The notes under the pieces were generated by a model. The model did not search any database. It was not told the DNA's origin and saw only the letters and a program-made list of their open reading frames with translations. A stretch of DNA of 62,363 nucleotides, from NCBI RefSeq assembly GCF_001476285.1, contig NZ_LDRU01000032.1, positions 1 through 62,363 on the forward strand, given 5' to 3'. This document shows, piece after piece, positions 23,455-31,585 of the stretch. The position numbers and the translations under genes are program-made. Source of the stretch: Microbacterium testaceum. GTDB lineage: Bacteria; Actinomycetota; Actinomycetes; Actinomycetales; Microbacteriaceae. Every line of letters starts with the position of its first letter. Position 1 is the stretch's first letter.

Positions 23455-25126
23455 GCGTGAGCTTGCGGTAGGTGGAGCGCGACGGGTTCGCGGCGTCGGC
23501 ACCGAGGCGCTCGATCTTGTTCGCCTCGTAGGCCTCGAAATTGCCCTCGAACCAGTGCCACTGGTCGGGGTGCTCCTCTGTGCCCTCGTACGCGAGGATG
23601 TGCGTGGCGATGCGGTCGAGGAACCACCGGTCGTGCGTGATCACGACGGCGCAGCCGGGGAACTCGAGCAGCGCGTTCTCGAGCGAGCTCAGCGTCTCGA
23701 CATCGAGGTCGTTGGTCGGCTCGTCGAGCAGCAGCAGGTTGCCACCCTCCTTGAGCGTGAGGGCGAGGTTCAGGCGGTTGCGCTCACCACCCGAGAGCAC
23801 GCCGGCCTTCTTCTGCTGGTCGGGTCCCTTGAAGCCGAACTTCGAGACGTAGGCGCGCGACGGGATCTCGGTCTTGCCGACCGTGATGATGTCGAGACCG
23901 TCCGACACCACCTCCCACAGCGTCTTCTCGGGGTCGATGTTGGCGCGCGACTGGTCGACGTAGCTGATCTTGACCGTCTCGCCCATCTTCAGGGTGCCGC
24001 CATCGAGGGGCTCGAGGCCGACGATGGTCTTGAAGAGCGTGGTCTTTCCGACACCGTTGGGACCGATCACGCCGACGATGCCGTTCGGCGGCAGGTTGAA
24101 GCTCAGGTTGCTGATGAGCGACCGGTCGCCGAAGCGCTTCTCGAGCTTCTTGGCATCGATGACGATGCTGCCCAGGCGCGGACCCGCGGGGATCTGGATC
24201 TCGTCGAAGTCCAACTTCCGGGTGCGCTCGGCCTCGGCCGCCATCTCCTCGTAGCGTGCCAGACGAGCCTTCGACTTGACCTGGCGCCCCTTCGCGTTGG
24301 AGCGGACCCACTCGAGCTCTTCCTTCAGGCGCTTCTGGAGCTTCGCGTCCTTCTTGCCCTGGACGTCGAGACGCTGTGCCTTCTTCTCGAGGTACGTGGA
24401 GTAGTTGCCCTCGTAGGGGTACAGGTGACCGCGGTCGACCTCGGCGATCCACTCCGCGACGTTGTCGAGGAAGTACCGGTCGTGGGTGATGGCGATGACG
24501 GCGCCCTTGTAGGCCTTCAGGTGTTGCTCGAGCCAGAGCACGCTCTCGGCGTCCAGGTGGTTGGTGGGCTCGTCGAGGAGGAGCAGGTCGGGCTTCTGCA
24601 GCAGCAGCTTCGCGAGCGCGACGCGACGGCGCTCACCACCCGAGAGGGGGACGACACTCGCGTCAGCCGGCGGCGTGCGCAGGGCGTCCATCGCCTGCTC
24701 GAGCTGGGAGTCGAGGTCCCAGCCGTCGGCCGCGTCGATCTCTTCCTGCAGCGTGCCCATCTCGGCGAGCAGCGCGTCGAAATCGGCGTCCGGGTCTGCC
24801 ATGAGCGCCGAGATCTCGTTGAACCGGTCGAGCTTCGGCTTGATCGCCACGCCGTCCTGGATGTTCTCGAGGACCGTCTTGCTGTCGTCGAGCTCAGGCT
24901 CCTGCATGAGGATGCCGACAGTGAAGCCCGGGCTCAGCCGCGCCTCTCCGTTGGACGGGGTGTCGAGACCGGCCATGATTTTCAGAATCGTGGACTTACC
25001 GGCACCGTTCGGCCCGACCATGCCGATCTTGGCACCGGGGAGGAACGACATCGTGACGTCGTCGAGGATCAGCTTGTCGCCCACGGCCTTGCGCGCGCGG
25101 ACCATGGAGTAGATGTATTCCGCCAT
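23447..25126 (-). CDS. ettA: Energy-dependent translational throttle protein EttA (ABC-F)
   Basis: 559 aa. Two ABC domains without membrane segments, each with Walker A (GPNGAGKS at 38-45; GPNGVGKT in the second), LSGGE signature and Walker B (LLLDEPTNHLD, LLLDEPTNDLD). The linker with the EttA-type arm is rich in Lys/Arg. EttA binds the ribosomal E site and couples translation initiation to the ATP/ADP ratio. TAGACT lies nine bases before the ATG, suggesting a leader of only two or three nucleotides. Confidence 0.95.
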   Translation of the reverse strand: MAEYIYSMVRARKAVGDKLILDDVTMSFLPGAKIGMVGPNGAGKSTILKIMAGLDTPSNGEARLSPGFTVGILMQEPELDDSKTVLENIQDGVAIKPKLDRFNEISALMADPDADFDALLAEMGTLQEEIDAADGWDLDSQLEQAMDALRTPPADASVVPLSGGERRRVALAKLLLQKPDLLLLDEPTNHLDAESVLWLEQHLKAYKGAVIAITHDRYFLDNVAEWIAEVDRGHLYPYEGNYSTYLEKKAQRLDVQGKKDAKLQKRLKEELEWVRSNAKGRQVKSKARLARYEEMAAEAERTRKLDFDEIQIPAGPRLGSIVIDAKKLEKRFGDRSLISNLSFNLPPNGIVGVIGPNGVGKTTLFKTIVGLEPLDGGTLKMGETVKISYVDQSRANIDPEKTLWEVVSDGLDIITVGKTEIPSRAYVSKFGFKGPDQQKKAGVLSGGERNRLNLALTLKEGGNLLLLDEPTNDLDVETLSSLENALLEFPGCAVVITHDRWFLDRIATHILAYEGTEEHPDQWHWFEGNFEAYEANKIERLGADAANPSRSTYRKLTRD

Positions 25127-25306
25127 AACCTGTCCAGTCTATGGCCCGCGGGGGCGACGGCCGGGCTCCCGCGCGTCTAGGGGACGCACGGACATCCGGC
25201 GCCCGTGCCGTTGCTCGCCTCCCCGATGTCGATCAGCGCCCGCGGTGGAGAGAGCCGCTCGAGAGGGCGTGCACGGCGGTGCGACGCTTCGCGACGGGAC
25301 GGCTCG

Positions 25307-25801
25307 TCACCAGTCGATGGGACGGGTCTGGCCGATCAGACATCCCCCGGAGCTGAGTCCCGGAAGGACCGTGCTCACGGGAGCGCCGATCGACGGCCCG
25401 ACCTGCCCGACGAGGCATTGGTCTCCCCACCTCACCGAGAACTCGATGCTCTCGGCGGGGTTTCCGATCGTCGACTCGTCTTGCGTCACCTGCATCGCGG
25501 CCTTGTCGAAGCCGCCCTGGACGAGCGCATCGATGTACGCGCGACCGGAAACCGGATTCGGACCCCCCGCGACGCCCGCGACGATCTGCGAGAAGTAGGG
25601 GAGGTTGTCGGCCGCAGAGCCGTTCGGTTCCAGTGTCGGAGCCGGGGCGGCCGTCGGCGACGACGTGGGTGCCGACGAGTCCACGGGCGCGCTCGTCGCC
25701 GGAGCCGGAGCGGGCTCGGGTGATGCCCCGGTGCATCCGCTCAAAGCCAGGAGAGCGACGAGCGCTGCGGGAGCGAGAAGACGACCTGAGGGGCGAGACA
25801 C
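25307..25801 (-). CDS. Small secreted lipoprotein
   Basis: 164 aa. Signal peptide with lipobox LSGC (Cys23), then a low-complexity Ala/Pro/Ser/Thr spacer (25-60) and a compact domain of about 95 residues with two Cys (WGDQCLVG, SGGCLIG) that may form a disulfide, ending TRPIDW. It resembles a small lipoprotein family seen in related genera; function unknown. Leaderless: TAGAAT at 25814-25809, seven bases, GTG 25801. Longer in-frame starts would place charged residues before the signal peptide. Confidence 0.8.
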   Translation of the reverse strand: MSRPSGRLLAPAALVALLALSGCTGASPEPAPAPATSAPVDSSAPTSSPTAAPAPTLEPNGSAADNLPYFSQIVAGVAGGPNPVSGRAYIDALVQGGFDKAAMQVTQDESTIGNPAESIEFSVRWGDQCLVGQVGPSIGAPVSTVLPGLSSGGCLIGQTRPIDW

Positions 25802-25808
25802 GCGCTCG

Positions 25809-25814
25809 ATTCTA
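25809..25814 (-). promoter_or_regulatory. -10 element TAGAAT for leaderless lipoprotein gene
   Basis: TAGAAT, 7 nt, then GTG at 25801. The best -10 match of the set. Confidence 0.6.
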
Positions 25815-25872
25815 CGGACCTCCTCCGACGGCGCTTTCCACGCCCCGCAGCACCCGGCGCGCGATACCGTCG

Positions 25873-26391
25873 TCAAAAGGGTGTGGCGTCCGCGGTTTCG
25901 ATCGCTTCTCTGTCGTTCTCGCCCGCTTGCTCACCCGAGGACGGGGCGATGGCTCCGTCCTCAGCGGTCGGAGCCGTCCATTCGTCATTCGAAGGCGCCG
26001 GCGTCTCCGCGGTCTCGGAACGCGCCGTGTCGCCGCGGGGCGTCCGCTGGAACTGCGTGGTCCCCCAGCGAAGGTCGTGTCCGACCGCGTCCGCTGTCAC
26101 GTCGGCGCTCACACCGCGCTTCGTCTCGTTCTCCCATTCGCGCAGGCGCAGCCGTCCCGAGACCACGACGCGCTCGCCCTTTCGGATTGAAGCGAGAGCG
26201 TTCCGTCCGAGTTCGCCGAACGCCGACACGGCGTAATAGCTGGTGTGCCCGTCGATCCACTGTCCGCGCTCGCGATCGAACCGGCGCTCGCTCACCGCCA
26301 GACGGAAGGCCGCAATGGAGTCGCCTCCGCGAGTCGCGCGTTCTTCGGGGTCGCCGACGATGTTGCCGACGAGAGTGATGTGGTCGCTCAT
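25873..26391 (-). CDS. ssb: Single-stranded DNA-binding protein, secondary paralogue
   Basis: 172 aa. OB fold (about 1-110) with GNIVGDPEERATRGG, AAFRLAVSERR, YYAVSAFGELGRNALASIRKGERVVVSGRLR. An acidic, disordered tail ends DATPF, close to the DD[IL]PF tip that recruits repair proteins. Not next to rpsF/rpsR, so probably the accessory SSB rather than the replication one. AAGGAAAGGA upstream of ATG 26391. An inverted repeat lies 26-62 bp before the start. Confidence 0.9.
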   Translation of the reverse strand: MSDHITLVGNIVGDPEERATRGGDSIAAFRLAVSERRFDRERGQWIDGHTSYYAVSAFGELGRNALASIRKGERVVVSGRLRLREWENETKRGVSADVTADAVGHDLRWGTTQFQRTPRGDTARSETAETPAPSNDEWTAPTAEDGAIAPSSGEQAGENDREAIETADATPF

Positions 26392-26416
26392 GGTGGATTC
26401 CTTTCCTTAGGGTGTG

Positions 26417-26453
26417 CGCTCCGGCATCCGTGTGCCCGACGGATACCGGAGCG
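26417..26453. repeat. Inverted repeat upstream of ssb
   Basis: CGCTCCGGCATCCG and CGGATACCGGAGCG match with a single mismatch around a 9-nt loop. Position in the ssb 5' region allows an operator or leader hairpin. Confidence 0.5.
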
Positions 26454-26582
26454 AGGCCAGATTGCCCGTCGCCGCGCGAGCGTCATGCCGAGGAAGACCG
26501 GTTTTGTGGAGGATCCGCGCATTTCGCGTCGTGGGGGTGAGGCGTGAAAACCCTCATCCGTCCCGATGTCGGAGGTCGGTCG

Positions 26583-26588
26583 TAGATT
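26583..26588 (+). promoter_or_regulatory. -10 element TAGATT for a leaderless 85-aa ORF
   Basis: TAGATT, 6 nt, then ATG at 26595. Confidence 0.5.
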
Positions 26589-26594
26589 CCCCGC

Positions 26595-26852
26595 ATGAGC
26601 ACCGCACTGTGGAACGACCTCGCTCCGGCACCGCGTCCGGCCGGGTGGGGCGCAGCGACCCATGTCGCCGCTGGTCTGTGGCGCATCGCCGATCGACGCG
26701 GAGTCGTTGTGGGGCACGTTCGGGCCACGGCGTCCGAGCGCGGCTGGCGATATGCCGCCGAGCGGTTCCACTCCGCGTCCGGCGCCTTCCGACGGCTCGG
26801 CGAGTTCTGGTCCGCGGCCGAGGCTCTCGAATGTCTTCGCTACGCGCGATGA
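26595..26852 (+). CDS. Small hypothetical protein, 85 aa
   Basis: No family recognised. MSTALWNDLAPAPRP leads to a Trp- and Arg-rich globular-looking sequence (GWGAATHVAAGLWRIADRRG, GWRYAAERFHSASGAFRRLGEFW). Third-position GC is high and the start has a leaderless promoter, which supports a real gene. Sits between ssb and the MocR regulator, convergent with the latter. Confidence 0.6.
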   Translation: MSTALWNDLAPAPRPAGWGAATHVAAGLWRIADRRGVVVGHVRATASERGWRYAAERFHSASGAFRRLGEFWSAAEALECLRYAR

Positions 26853-26880
26853 CCTGCTTCCGGAGCGGTGGCGGAACGCC

Positions 26881-28299
26881 TCACACCAGCGCGGTGAGCT
26901 CGCCGAGGCGAGATGCGCGGCCGTCGGCGCGGACGTCCGCCCACGCCGCCCCGAGCAGGTCGACGGCGCGGTCGAGGGTGGCCGGCGGGGCGGTGAACGG
27001 CATCCGCAGCCGCCGATCGTGTCCGCCCTCGGTCGCGAACCGCGACCCGGCCGAGAGGAGGAGCCCGCGAGAGCGGGCGTTCATGACGAGGGGTGTGCTG
27101 ACGGGCTCGCCGATCCCGAGCCAGAGCGACACCCCGCCGTGCGGGGTGGGGATCTCCCAGTCCTCGAATGTCGAGCGCAGGGCGCGCACCAGGGCGTCGC
27201 GCCCGGCGCGGAGCAGGTCTCCCCGCTGGGCGGCGATCTCGTCGAGGCGGGGAACGAGCAGCGTGGCGACGGCCTGCTCGAGTTCGGGCGTACCCAGATC
27301 GTGGACCGGCCGGCCGCTGGCCAAGCGGCGGACGATGTCCGCTTCGGCACGAATCCACCCGACCCGCAACCCGCCCCACACGGTCTTGCCCAGCGAGCCG
27401 ATGCGAATCACCAAGTCGGACTCGGGGAAGTGCGTGGCACGCCCCGGGCGATCGATGTCGAGGTCCGCCGTGGTCTCATCCAGGACGAGGAACGTACCGG
27501 TCATTTCCGCACCCTTCACGAACGCATCCACTTCCGCGGGCGACATCGTGCGACCCGTCGGGTTCTGGAAGTCCGGCATGAGGTACCCGAGAGAGGGCAG
27601 AGTCCGTGCAAACGTCTGCGCGGCCCGGTCGAGGTCCCACCCGTCCGCCGTCGAGACCGGCACCCCGACCAGACGGGCACCCACGTACCGGAAGGCCTCC
27701 GCTGCATGCGGGTAGGTCGGCGTCTCGATCAGTACGCGGTCCGCACGATTGAGAAGCACGGATGCCACGAGGTGGATCGCGCTCTGAGCGCCGGTCGTGA
27801 CCAGGATCTGGTCGGCTGTGGTCGGCACCCCGCGTCCGCGGTAGCGGTCCGCGATCGCCTCGCGGAGGGCGATCGACCCGACCACGTCGTATCCGGAGCG
27901 GGCGACGATGGCGCTGGCGTCCTGGAGCACCTCGTTGATGACCGCGGGCAGACCTGGCCACGCAGCGGGGCTGGCCTGCTGCAGATCGATCGCGTCCGTC
28001 ACGGCCGCGAGGCCCGCGGGATCGTTCCGCGGTAGGGGGCGTGTGACGCTCCCACTCCCCCGCAGGCTTTCAATGTGGCCCGTGTCACGGAGACTTCGAT
28101 ACGCGGCCGCGACGGTGGTCCGGCTCAGCGACAGCGCCGCGGCGAGCTCACGCTCTGCCGGCAGGGCCGTCCGGGGAGCGATGCGGTTGTCGAGGCAGAG
28201 CAGCCGCACGGCGTCCGCGAGAGCTTCGTAGGCAGGCCCGTTGCCCCGCCAGCCGCCCAGGGCTTCCGCCAGAGCGCGTGCCGAGATCCGGGAATCCAT
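26881..28299 (-). CDS. MocR/GntR-type transcriptional regulator with aminotransferase domain
   Basis: 472 aa. N-terminal GntR winged helix (about 15-85; LPAERELAAALSLSRTTVAAAYRSL) joined to a fold-type I aminotransferase domain; the PLP lysine is K305 in GSLGKTVWGG, with NPTGR and LDETTADLD motifs. MocR proteins use PLP as effector sensor. Divergent from the YczE-like membrane protein with three ATTGG[CA] half sites between them, the arrangement of Bacillus YczR-YczE, so that gene is its likely target. Confidence 0.92.
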   Translation of the reverse strand: MDSRISARALAEALGGWRGNGPAYEALADAVRLLCLDNRIAPRTALPAERELAAALSLSRTTVAAAYRSLRDTGHIESLRGSGSVTRPLPRNDPAGLAAVTDAIDLQQASPAAWPGLPAVINEVLQDASAIVARSGYDVVGSIALREAIADRYRGRGVPTTADQILVTTGAQSAIHLVASVLLNRADRVLIETPTYPHAAEAFRYVGARLVGVPVSTADGWDLDRAAQTFARTLPSLGYLMPDFQNPTGRTMSPAEVDAFVKGAEMTGTFLVLDETTADLDIDRPGRATHFPESDLVIRIGSLGKTVWGGLRVGWIRAEADIVRRLASGRPVHDLGTPELEQAVATLLVPRLDEIAAQRGDLLRAGRDALVRALRSTFEDWEIPTPHGGVSLWLGIGEPVSTPLVMNARSRGLLLSAGSRFATEGGHDRRLRMPFTAPPATLDRAVDLLGAAWADVRADGRASRLGELTALV

Positions 28300-28316
28300 G
28301 AGGCCACGATAGGTGA

Positions 28317-28353
28317 ATTGGCATCACGCGCAAAAGCCAATCCCCTGATTGGA
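28317..28353. promoter_or_regulatory. Three ATTGGC-type half sites between the MocR and YczE-like genes
   Basis: ATTGGC (28317-28322), GCCAAT (28336-28341) and ATTGGA (28348-28353) occupy the 61-bp divergent gap. MocR regulators typically bind spaced short direct and inverted repeats, so this is a candidate auto- and cross-regulatory operator. Confidence 0.55.
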
Positions 28354-28360
28354 TTTCCTC

Positions 28361-28960
28361 ATGTCCCAGCGCATTCTTCGTCTTCTCATCGGCCTGATCG
28401 CCTATGGCTTCGGCTGTGCGCTCACGGTCGCAGCCGGGCTCGGGGTCGACCCGTGGACGGTCTTCGCGGAGGGACTCTCGCGCGTCACCGGAATCGGCGT
28501 CGGATGGATCACCAACATCGTGGGACTCGGCGTTCTCCTCGTGTGGATCCCCCTGCGCCAGAAGCCCGGGGTCGGTACGGTCGCCAATATCCTGCTGGTC
28601 GGCACGAGTATGCAGATCGCTCTGGGATTCCTCCCGCACCCCGACGCGTGGTGGCTTCAAGCACTCATGCTCGTAGCCGGTGTCGTCGTCGTGGCGGCGG
28701 CATCCGGTCTCTACATCGGCGCCCGCTTCGGTCCCGGCCCGCGCGACGGGCTCATGACGGGCCTCCACGCGCGCTTCGGCTGGCCGATCTGGGCCTGCCG
28801 GCTCGGTGTCGAGGGAACCGTGCTCGTCCTCGGATGGATCCTCGGCGGCACCGTGGGGATCGGGACCGTGGTCTTCGCCCTCGGCATCGGGCCACTGGTC
28901 CACGTGGCCCTGCCTCTGCTGGCCACGCGCGACAAGGTCCCCGCGCCCGCGCACGTGTGA
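28361..28960 (+). CDS. YczE-like integral membrane protein
   Basis: 199 aa, five membrane helices. Family signature motifs are present: LIGLIAYGFGCALTVAAGLG, VDPWTVFAEGL, GIGVGWITNI, and IGARFGPGPRDGLM. The YczE/YitT-like group is of unknown substrate; Bacillus YczE has been linked to post-translational control of antibiotic synthesis. ATG 28361. Its partner is the divergent MocR regulator. Confidence 0.88.
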   Translation: MSQRILRLLIGLIAYGFGCALTVAAGLGVDPWTVFAEGLSRVTGIGVGWITNIVGLGVLLVWIPLRQKPGVGTVANILLVGTSMQIALGFLPHPDAWWLQALMLVAGVVVVAAASGLYIGARFGPGPRDGLMTGLHARFGWPIWACRLGVEGTVLVLGWILGGTVGIGTVVFALGIGPLVHVALPLLATRDKVPAPAHV

Positions 28961-29033
28961 CGGTGCCCGCGCACGAGCGACGAGAGGGTCCCCGCGCGCT
29001 GCCCCGTCCGAGGCTGCGCGCGGGAATCTCTGC

Positions 29034-29243
29034 TCAGTGCTCGCGGAACTCGGGCCGGTCGCTGCCGGGCTTCAGGTGCGAGTGGAGCGCGTTCTTCGCG
29101 ATCTCCATCGTGGGGTACACGCCCAGCGGCTCGTCCTTCCCCGCCATGTGAACGCCGTAGCCATCGGCATCCTTCTGGATCTTGCCGACGACACCCGCGG
29201 GCCCGTATGCGACCCAGAGGCGTCGCGTCACCGTTTCGGACAT
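29034..29243 (-). CDS. Small conserved hypothetical protein, 69 aa
   Basis: Strong ribosome site (AAAGGAG) before ATG 29243. Sequence VTRRLWVAYGPAGVVGKIQKD-type beta-rich fold ending GSDRPEFREH. It looks like a short actinobacterial family with one small domain; sometimes given arbitrary names in databases. Function not known. Confidence 0.75.
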   Translation of the reverse strand: MSETVTRRLWVAYGPAGVVGKIQKDADGYGVHMAGKDEPLGVYPTMEIAKNALHSHLKPGSDRPEFREH

Positions 29244-29359
29244 GAGTGCTCCTTTGCTCTCGATGGCGGCAGAGTACCTCCGTCCGCGGCCCGCGGCCAG
29301 GGGATCGACGCGCGAGTCGGTGTGGTGGGGTCGGACGGCGGAGATATCCTGGTGCACGA

Positions 29360-29432
29360 CCCCCAGTAGCTCAGTGGATAGAGCAGCGGCCTTCTAATCC
29401 GCCGGTCACACGTTCGAATCGTGTCTGGGGGA
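29360..29432 (+). tRNA. tRNA-Arg (anticodon TCT)
   Basis: CCCCCAG pairs with CTGGGGG; D-arm TAGCTCAGTGGATAGAGC, anticodon loop CTTCTAA, T-arm CGTTCGAATCG, discriminator A. Reads AGA (and AGG), rare codons in this GC-rich genome. Confidence 0.96.
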
Positions 29433-29459
29433 CTCGGCTCCGGTGTCGGACCCCCTCAC

Positions 29460-29465
29460 TAGACT
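29460..29465 (+). promoter_or_regulatory. -10 element TAGACT for leaderless orn
   Basis: TAGACT, 6 nt (GGAGGG), then ATG at 29472. The spacer is too close to the ATG to serve as a normal Shine-Dalgarno site. Confidence 0.55.
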
Positions 29466-29471
29466 GGAGGG

Positions 29472-30098
29472 ATGGTAGGCGCCTCCACGAATGACCGGCT
29501 CGTCTGGATCGATTGCGAGATGACGGGCCTCGACCTCGCGGTCGATGAGCTGGTCGAGATCGCCGTCGTCGTCACCGACTTCGAGCTCAACGTGCTCGAC
29601 CCCGGCTTCCACATCGTGATCAAGCCCGACGCTTCGGCGATGGAGAACATGGGCGAGTTCGTCACCGAGATGCACCGTTCGTCCGGACTCCTCGACGAGA
29701 TCCCCCACGGGGTGAGCCTCGCGGATGCCGAGTTCCAGGCGCTCGAATACATCCAGCGGTTCGCGCCGGTCGAGGGCAAGGCTCCCCTCGCGGGCAACAC
29801 CATCGGCACCGACCGCATGTTCCTGGCCAAGTACATGCCGCGCGTCGACCGCTGGCTCCACTATCGCAACGTCGACGTCTCGAGCATCAAGGAACTCTCC
29901 CGCCGGTGGTATCCGCGGGCGTACATCCACGCGCCGGCGAAGAACGGCGGACACCGGGCGCTCGCCGACATCCTCGAGTCCATCCGCGAACTCGCCTACT
30001 ATCGCGAAGCCGTATTCGTCCCTCAGCCGGGTCCCACCAGTGACGAGGCGAAGTCGATCGCGTCCTCGGCCGTGTCATCGTTCGCTCACCACGTGTGA
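29472..30098 (+). CDS. orn: Oligoribonuclease
   Basis: 208 aa, DEDDh exonuclease. D14 and E16 in VWIDCEMTGLD, NTIGTDRMFL with its Asp, and the C-terminal HRALADILESI site complete the metal site. Degrades 2-5-nt RNA fragments (and pGpG) to mononucleotides and is usually essential. It sits between tRNA-Arg and tRNA-His. Confidence 0.96.
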   Translation: MVGASTNDRLVWIDCEMTGLDLAVDELVEIAVVVTDFELNVLDPGFHIVIKPDASAMENMGEFVTEMHRSSGLLDEIPHGVSLADAEFQALEYIQRFAPVEGKAPLAGNTIGTDRMFLAKYMPRVDRWLHYRNVDVSSIKELSRRWYPRAYIHAPAKNGGHRALADILESIRELAYYREAVFVPQPGPTSDEAKSIASSAVSSFAHHV

Positions 30099-30104
30099 CA
30101 TAAT
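30099..30104 (+). promoter_or_regulatory. -10 element CATAAT of the tRNA-His gene
   Basis: CATAAT lies right after the orn stop, about 30 bp before the tRNA. A -35 is not clear. Confidence 0.4.
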
Positions 30105-30134
30105 TGTTCAGTTGTCCGCTGCGGCAGACACATG

Positions 30135-30210
30135 GTGGCTATAGCTCAGTTGGTAGAGCACCGCGTTGTGGTCGCGGGGGTCGCGGGTTCAAGTCCCGTT
30201 AGCCACCCCA
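30135..30210 (+). tRNA. tRNA-His (anticodon GTG), CCA encoded
   Basis: GTGGCTA pairs with TAGCCAC; anticodon loop TTGTGGT; T-arm GGTTCAAGTCC; discriminator C at 30207 and encoded CCA 30208-30210. An extra G at 30134 supplies the essential G-1 that pairs with C73. Confidence 0.96.
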
Positions 30211-30216
30211 CTCCCC

Positions 30217-30249
30217 CGAAGGCCCGTCGATCACCTCGACGGGCCTTCG
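30217..30249 (+). terminator. tRNA-His terminator
   Basis: CGAAGGCCCGTCGA pairs perfectly with TCGACGGGCCTTCG around TCACC, 7 bp after the tRNA. Confidence 0.85.
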
Positions 30250-30313
30250 TCCTTCGTCGGGCTCGAGCCGATCGACCGTAGAATTGCCCGAGCGGCGACT
30301 TTCAGGAGATGAC

Positions 30314-30691
30314 ATGAGCGAAGACGCGGGTTCCGGCGTCGCGCTCCGGCTCGACGCCGAACAGTTCGAGGCGTTGGTCGTCGACGAACTCGACCAGCTC
30401 CCCGACGACATGGTCGAGGGTTTGGACAATGTCGTGTTCGTCGTCGAAGACCGGCCCGAGGACGGGTCGCTCGATCTCCTCGGACTCTATGACGGTTGGG
30501 CTCTGACGGAGCGCGACCGATACGGCGTGGGCGAGCTTCCCGACCGCATCATCCTCTACCGCGAGCCGCACCTCGCGGCCTGCTCCGACGAGCAGGAGCT
30601 CCGCGACGAGATCCACACCACCCTGGTCCACGAGATCGCCCACTTCTACGGCATCGACGACGCGCGCCTGCACGAATTGGGGTGGGCATGA
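30314..30691 (+). CDS. Minimal zincin metallopeptidase family protein
   Basis: 125 aa. The zinc motif is H106-E107-x2-H110 followed by x2-G-x-D115 (HEIAHFYGIDDARL), with FVVEDRP and YREPHL typical of the small 'possibl zinc metallo-peptidase' family. Active-site residues are intact; natural substrate unknown. ATG 30314 has CAGGAGATGAC upstream, and TAGAAT near 30277-30282 is the likely -10. First gene of a three-gene operon with clpS. Confidence 0.88.
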   Translation: MSEDAGSGVALRLDAEQFEALVVDELDQLPDDMVEGLDNVVFVVEDRPEDGSLDLLGLYDGWALTERDRYGVGELPDRIILYREPHLAACSDEQELRDEIHTTLVHEIAHFYGIDDARLHELGWA

Positions 30692-30990
30692 TGCCGACGG
30701 TGGCCACCCCCGATCTCGACGTCGTCGACGACACCGAGCTCACGGCCGTTCCGCCCTCGTCATGGCAGACGGTGGTGTGGAACGACCCCGTGAACCTCAT
30801 GAGCTATGTCAGTCACGTGTTCCGCACCTACTTCGGCTTCGACGCCGCGACGGCCGAGCGGCTCATGCTCGCCGTGCACCACGACGGTCACGCGGTCGTC
30901 GCGCGCGGCCCCCGCGAGGTGATGGAAGCACACGCGCATGCCATGCACGATTACGGCCTGTGGGCGACAGTTCGGAAGGAACCCGCGTGA
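30688..30990 (+). CDS. clpS: ATP-dependent Clp protease adaptor ClpS
   Basis: 100 aa. WQTVVWNDPVNLMSYV, FG...A..LM..VH..GHAVV and EVMEAHAHAMHDYGLW are the ClpS core that binds N-degron residues and ClpC/ClpA N-domains. ATG at 30688 overlaps the stop of the metallopeptidase gene (ATGA); the next codon is also ATG. Delivers N-end-rule substrates to Clp protease. Confidence 0.95.
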   Translation: MMPTVATPDLDVVDDTELTAVPPSSWQTVVWNDPVNLMSYVSHVFRTYFGFDAATAERLMLAVHHDGHAVVARGPREVMEAHAHAMHDYGLWATVRKEPA

Positions 30991-31466
30991 GCGACAAGAT
31001 CGTCGTCCTCGAGATCAGCGGTCTCGAGGCCCTTCACCTCGCCGGCATCGTCGGGCAGTTCCGTGATGTCGTGACGGACACGCAGCGCAGTGACGACCCT
31101 GCCGTCGCACGCCTGCTGCCGGATGCGTATCCCGATGATGAGGAAGCGACACGGGAGTTCCGTCGGCTGACCGGCGACGACCTGCTCGGTCGACGCGCCG
31201 CCGACGCGGAGGTCGTCCTCCGCACCCTCGGCATGGACGGCGGGGCGCATGACCAAGGCGACCCGGATGCCACCCTCACCATCGCTCTCGGCGAAGACGA
31301 GGCCCTGTCGTGGATGCGGACCCTGTCGGCGGTGCGTCTCGTGATGGCGACACGCCTCGGCATCCTTAGCGAAGACGATCATCAGCCCGACGATCCGCGC
31401 TTTGGGATCTACGACTGGATCGGCTACCGCCTCGACGGTCTCGTCACCGCACTCAACCGCCGCTGA
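30987..31466 (+). CDS. DUF2017-type protein next to clpS
   Basis: 159 aa. LDVVL-type acidic alpha-helical protein with ARLLPDAYPDDEEATREFRRLT and WMRTLSAVRLVMATRLGI, as found beside clpS in many actinobacteria. Function unknown, but constant linkage and a GTGA overlap with clpS suggest a link to Clp-mediated proteolysis. Confidence 0.88.
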   Translation: MSDKIVVLEISGLEALHLAGIVGQFRDVVTDTQRSDDPAVARLLPDAYPDDEEATREFRRLTGDDLLGRRAADAEVVLRTLGMDGGAHDQGDPDATLTIALGEDEALSWMRTLSAVRLVMATRLGILSEDDHQPDDPRFGIYDWIGYRLDGLVTALNRR

Positions 31467-31483
31467 GCGTTTCGGCATCGCCC

Positions 31484-31530
31484 GGTCCCTTCGACGAGCT
31501 CAGGGACCCGACCCTCCAGCTGGTCGAAGG
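31484..31530. repeat. REP-like element
   Basis: GGTCCCT, core TCGACGAGCTC, AGGGACC (31484-31508) forms a hairpin and is followed by a degenerate half TGGTCGAAGG. Same family as the element at 12794, in the convergent gap between the DUF2017-type and kinase genes. Confidence 0.6.
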
Positions 31531-31585
31531 CGCCGGACGCGCCACTGCCCGAGCGCCCGCGATCGTTGGGGCCACTGCGTCCGGC

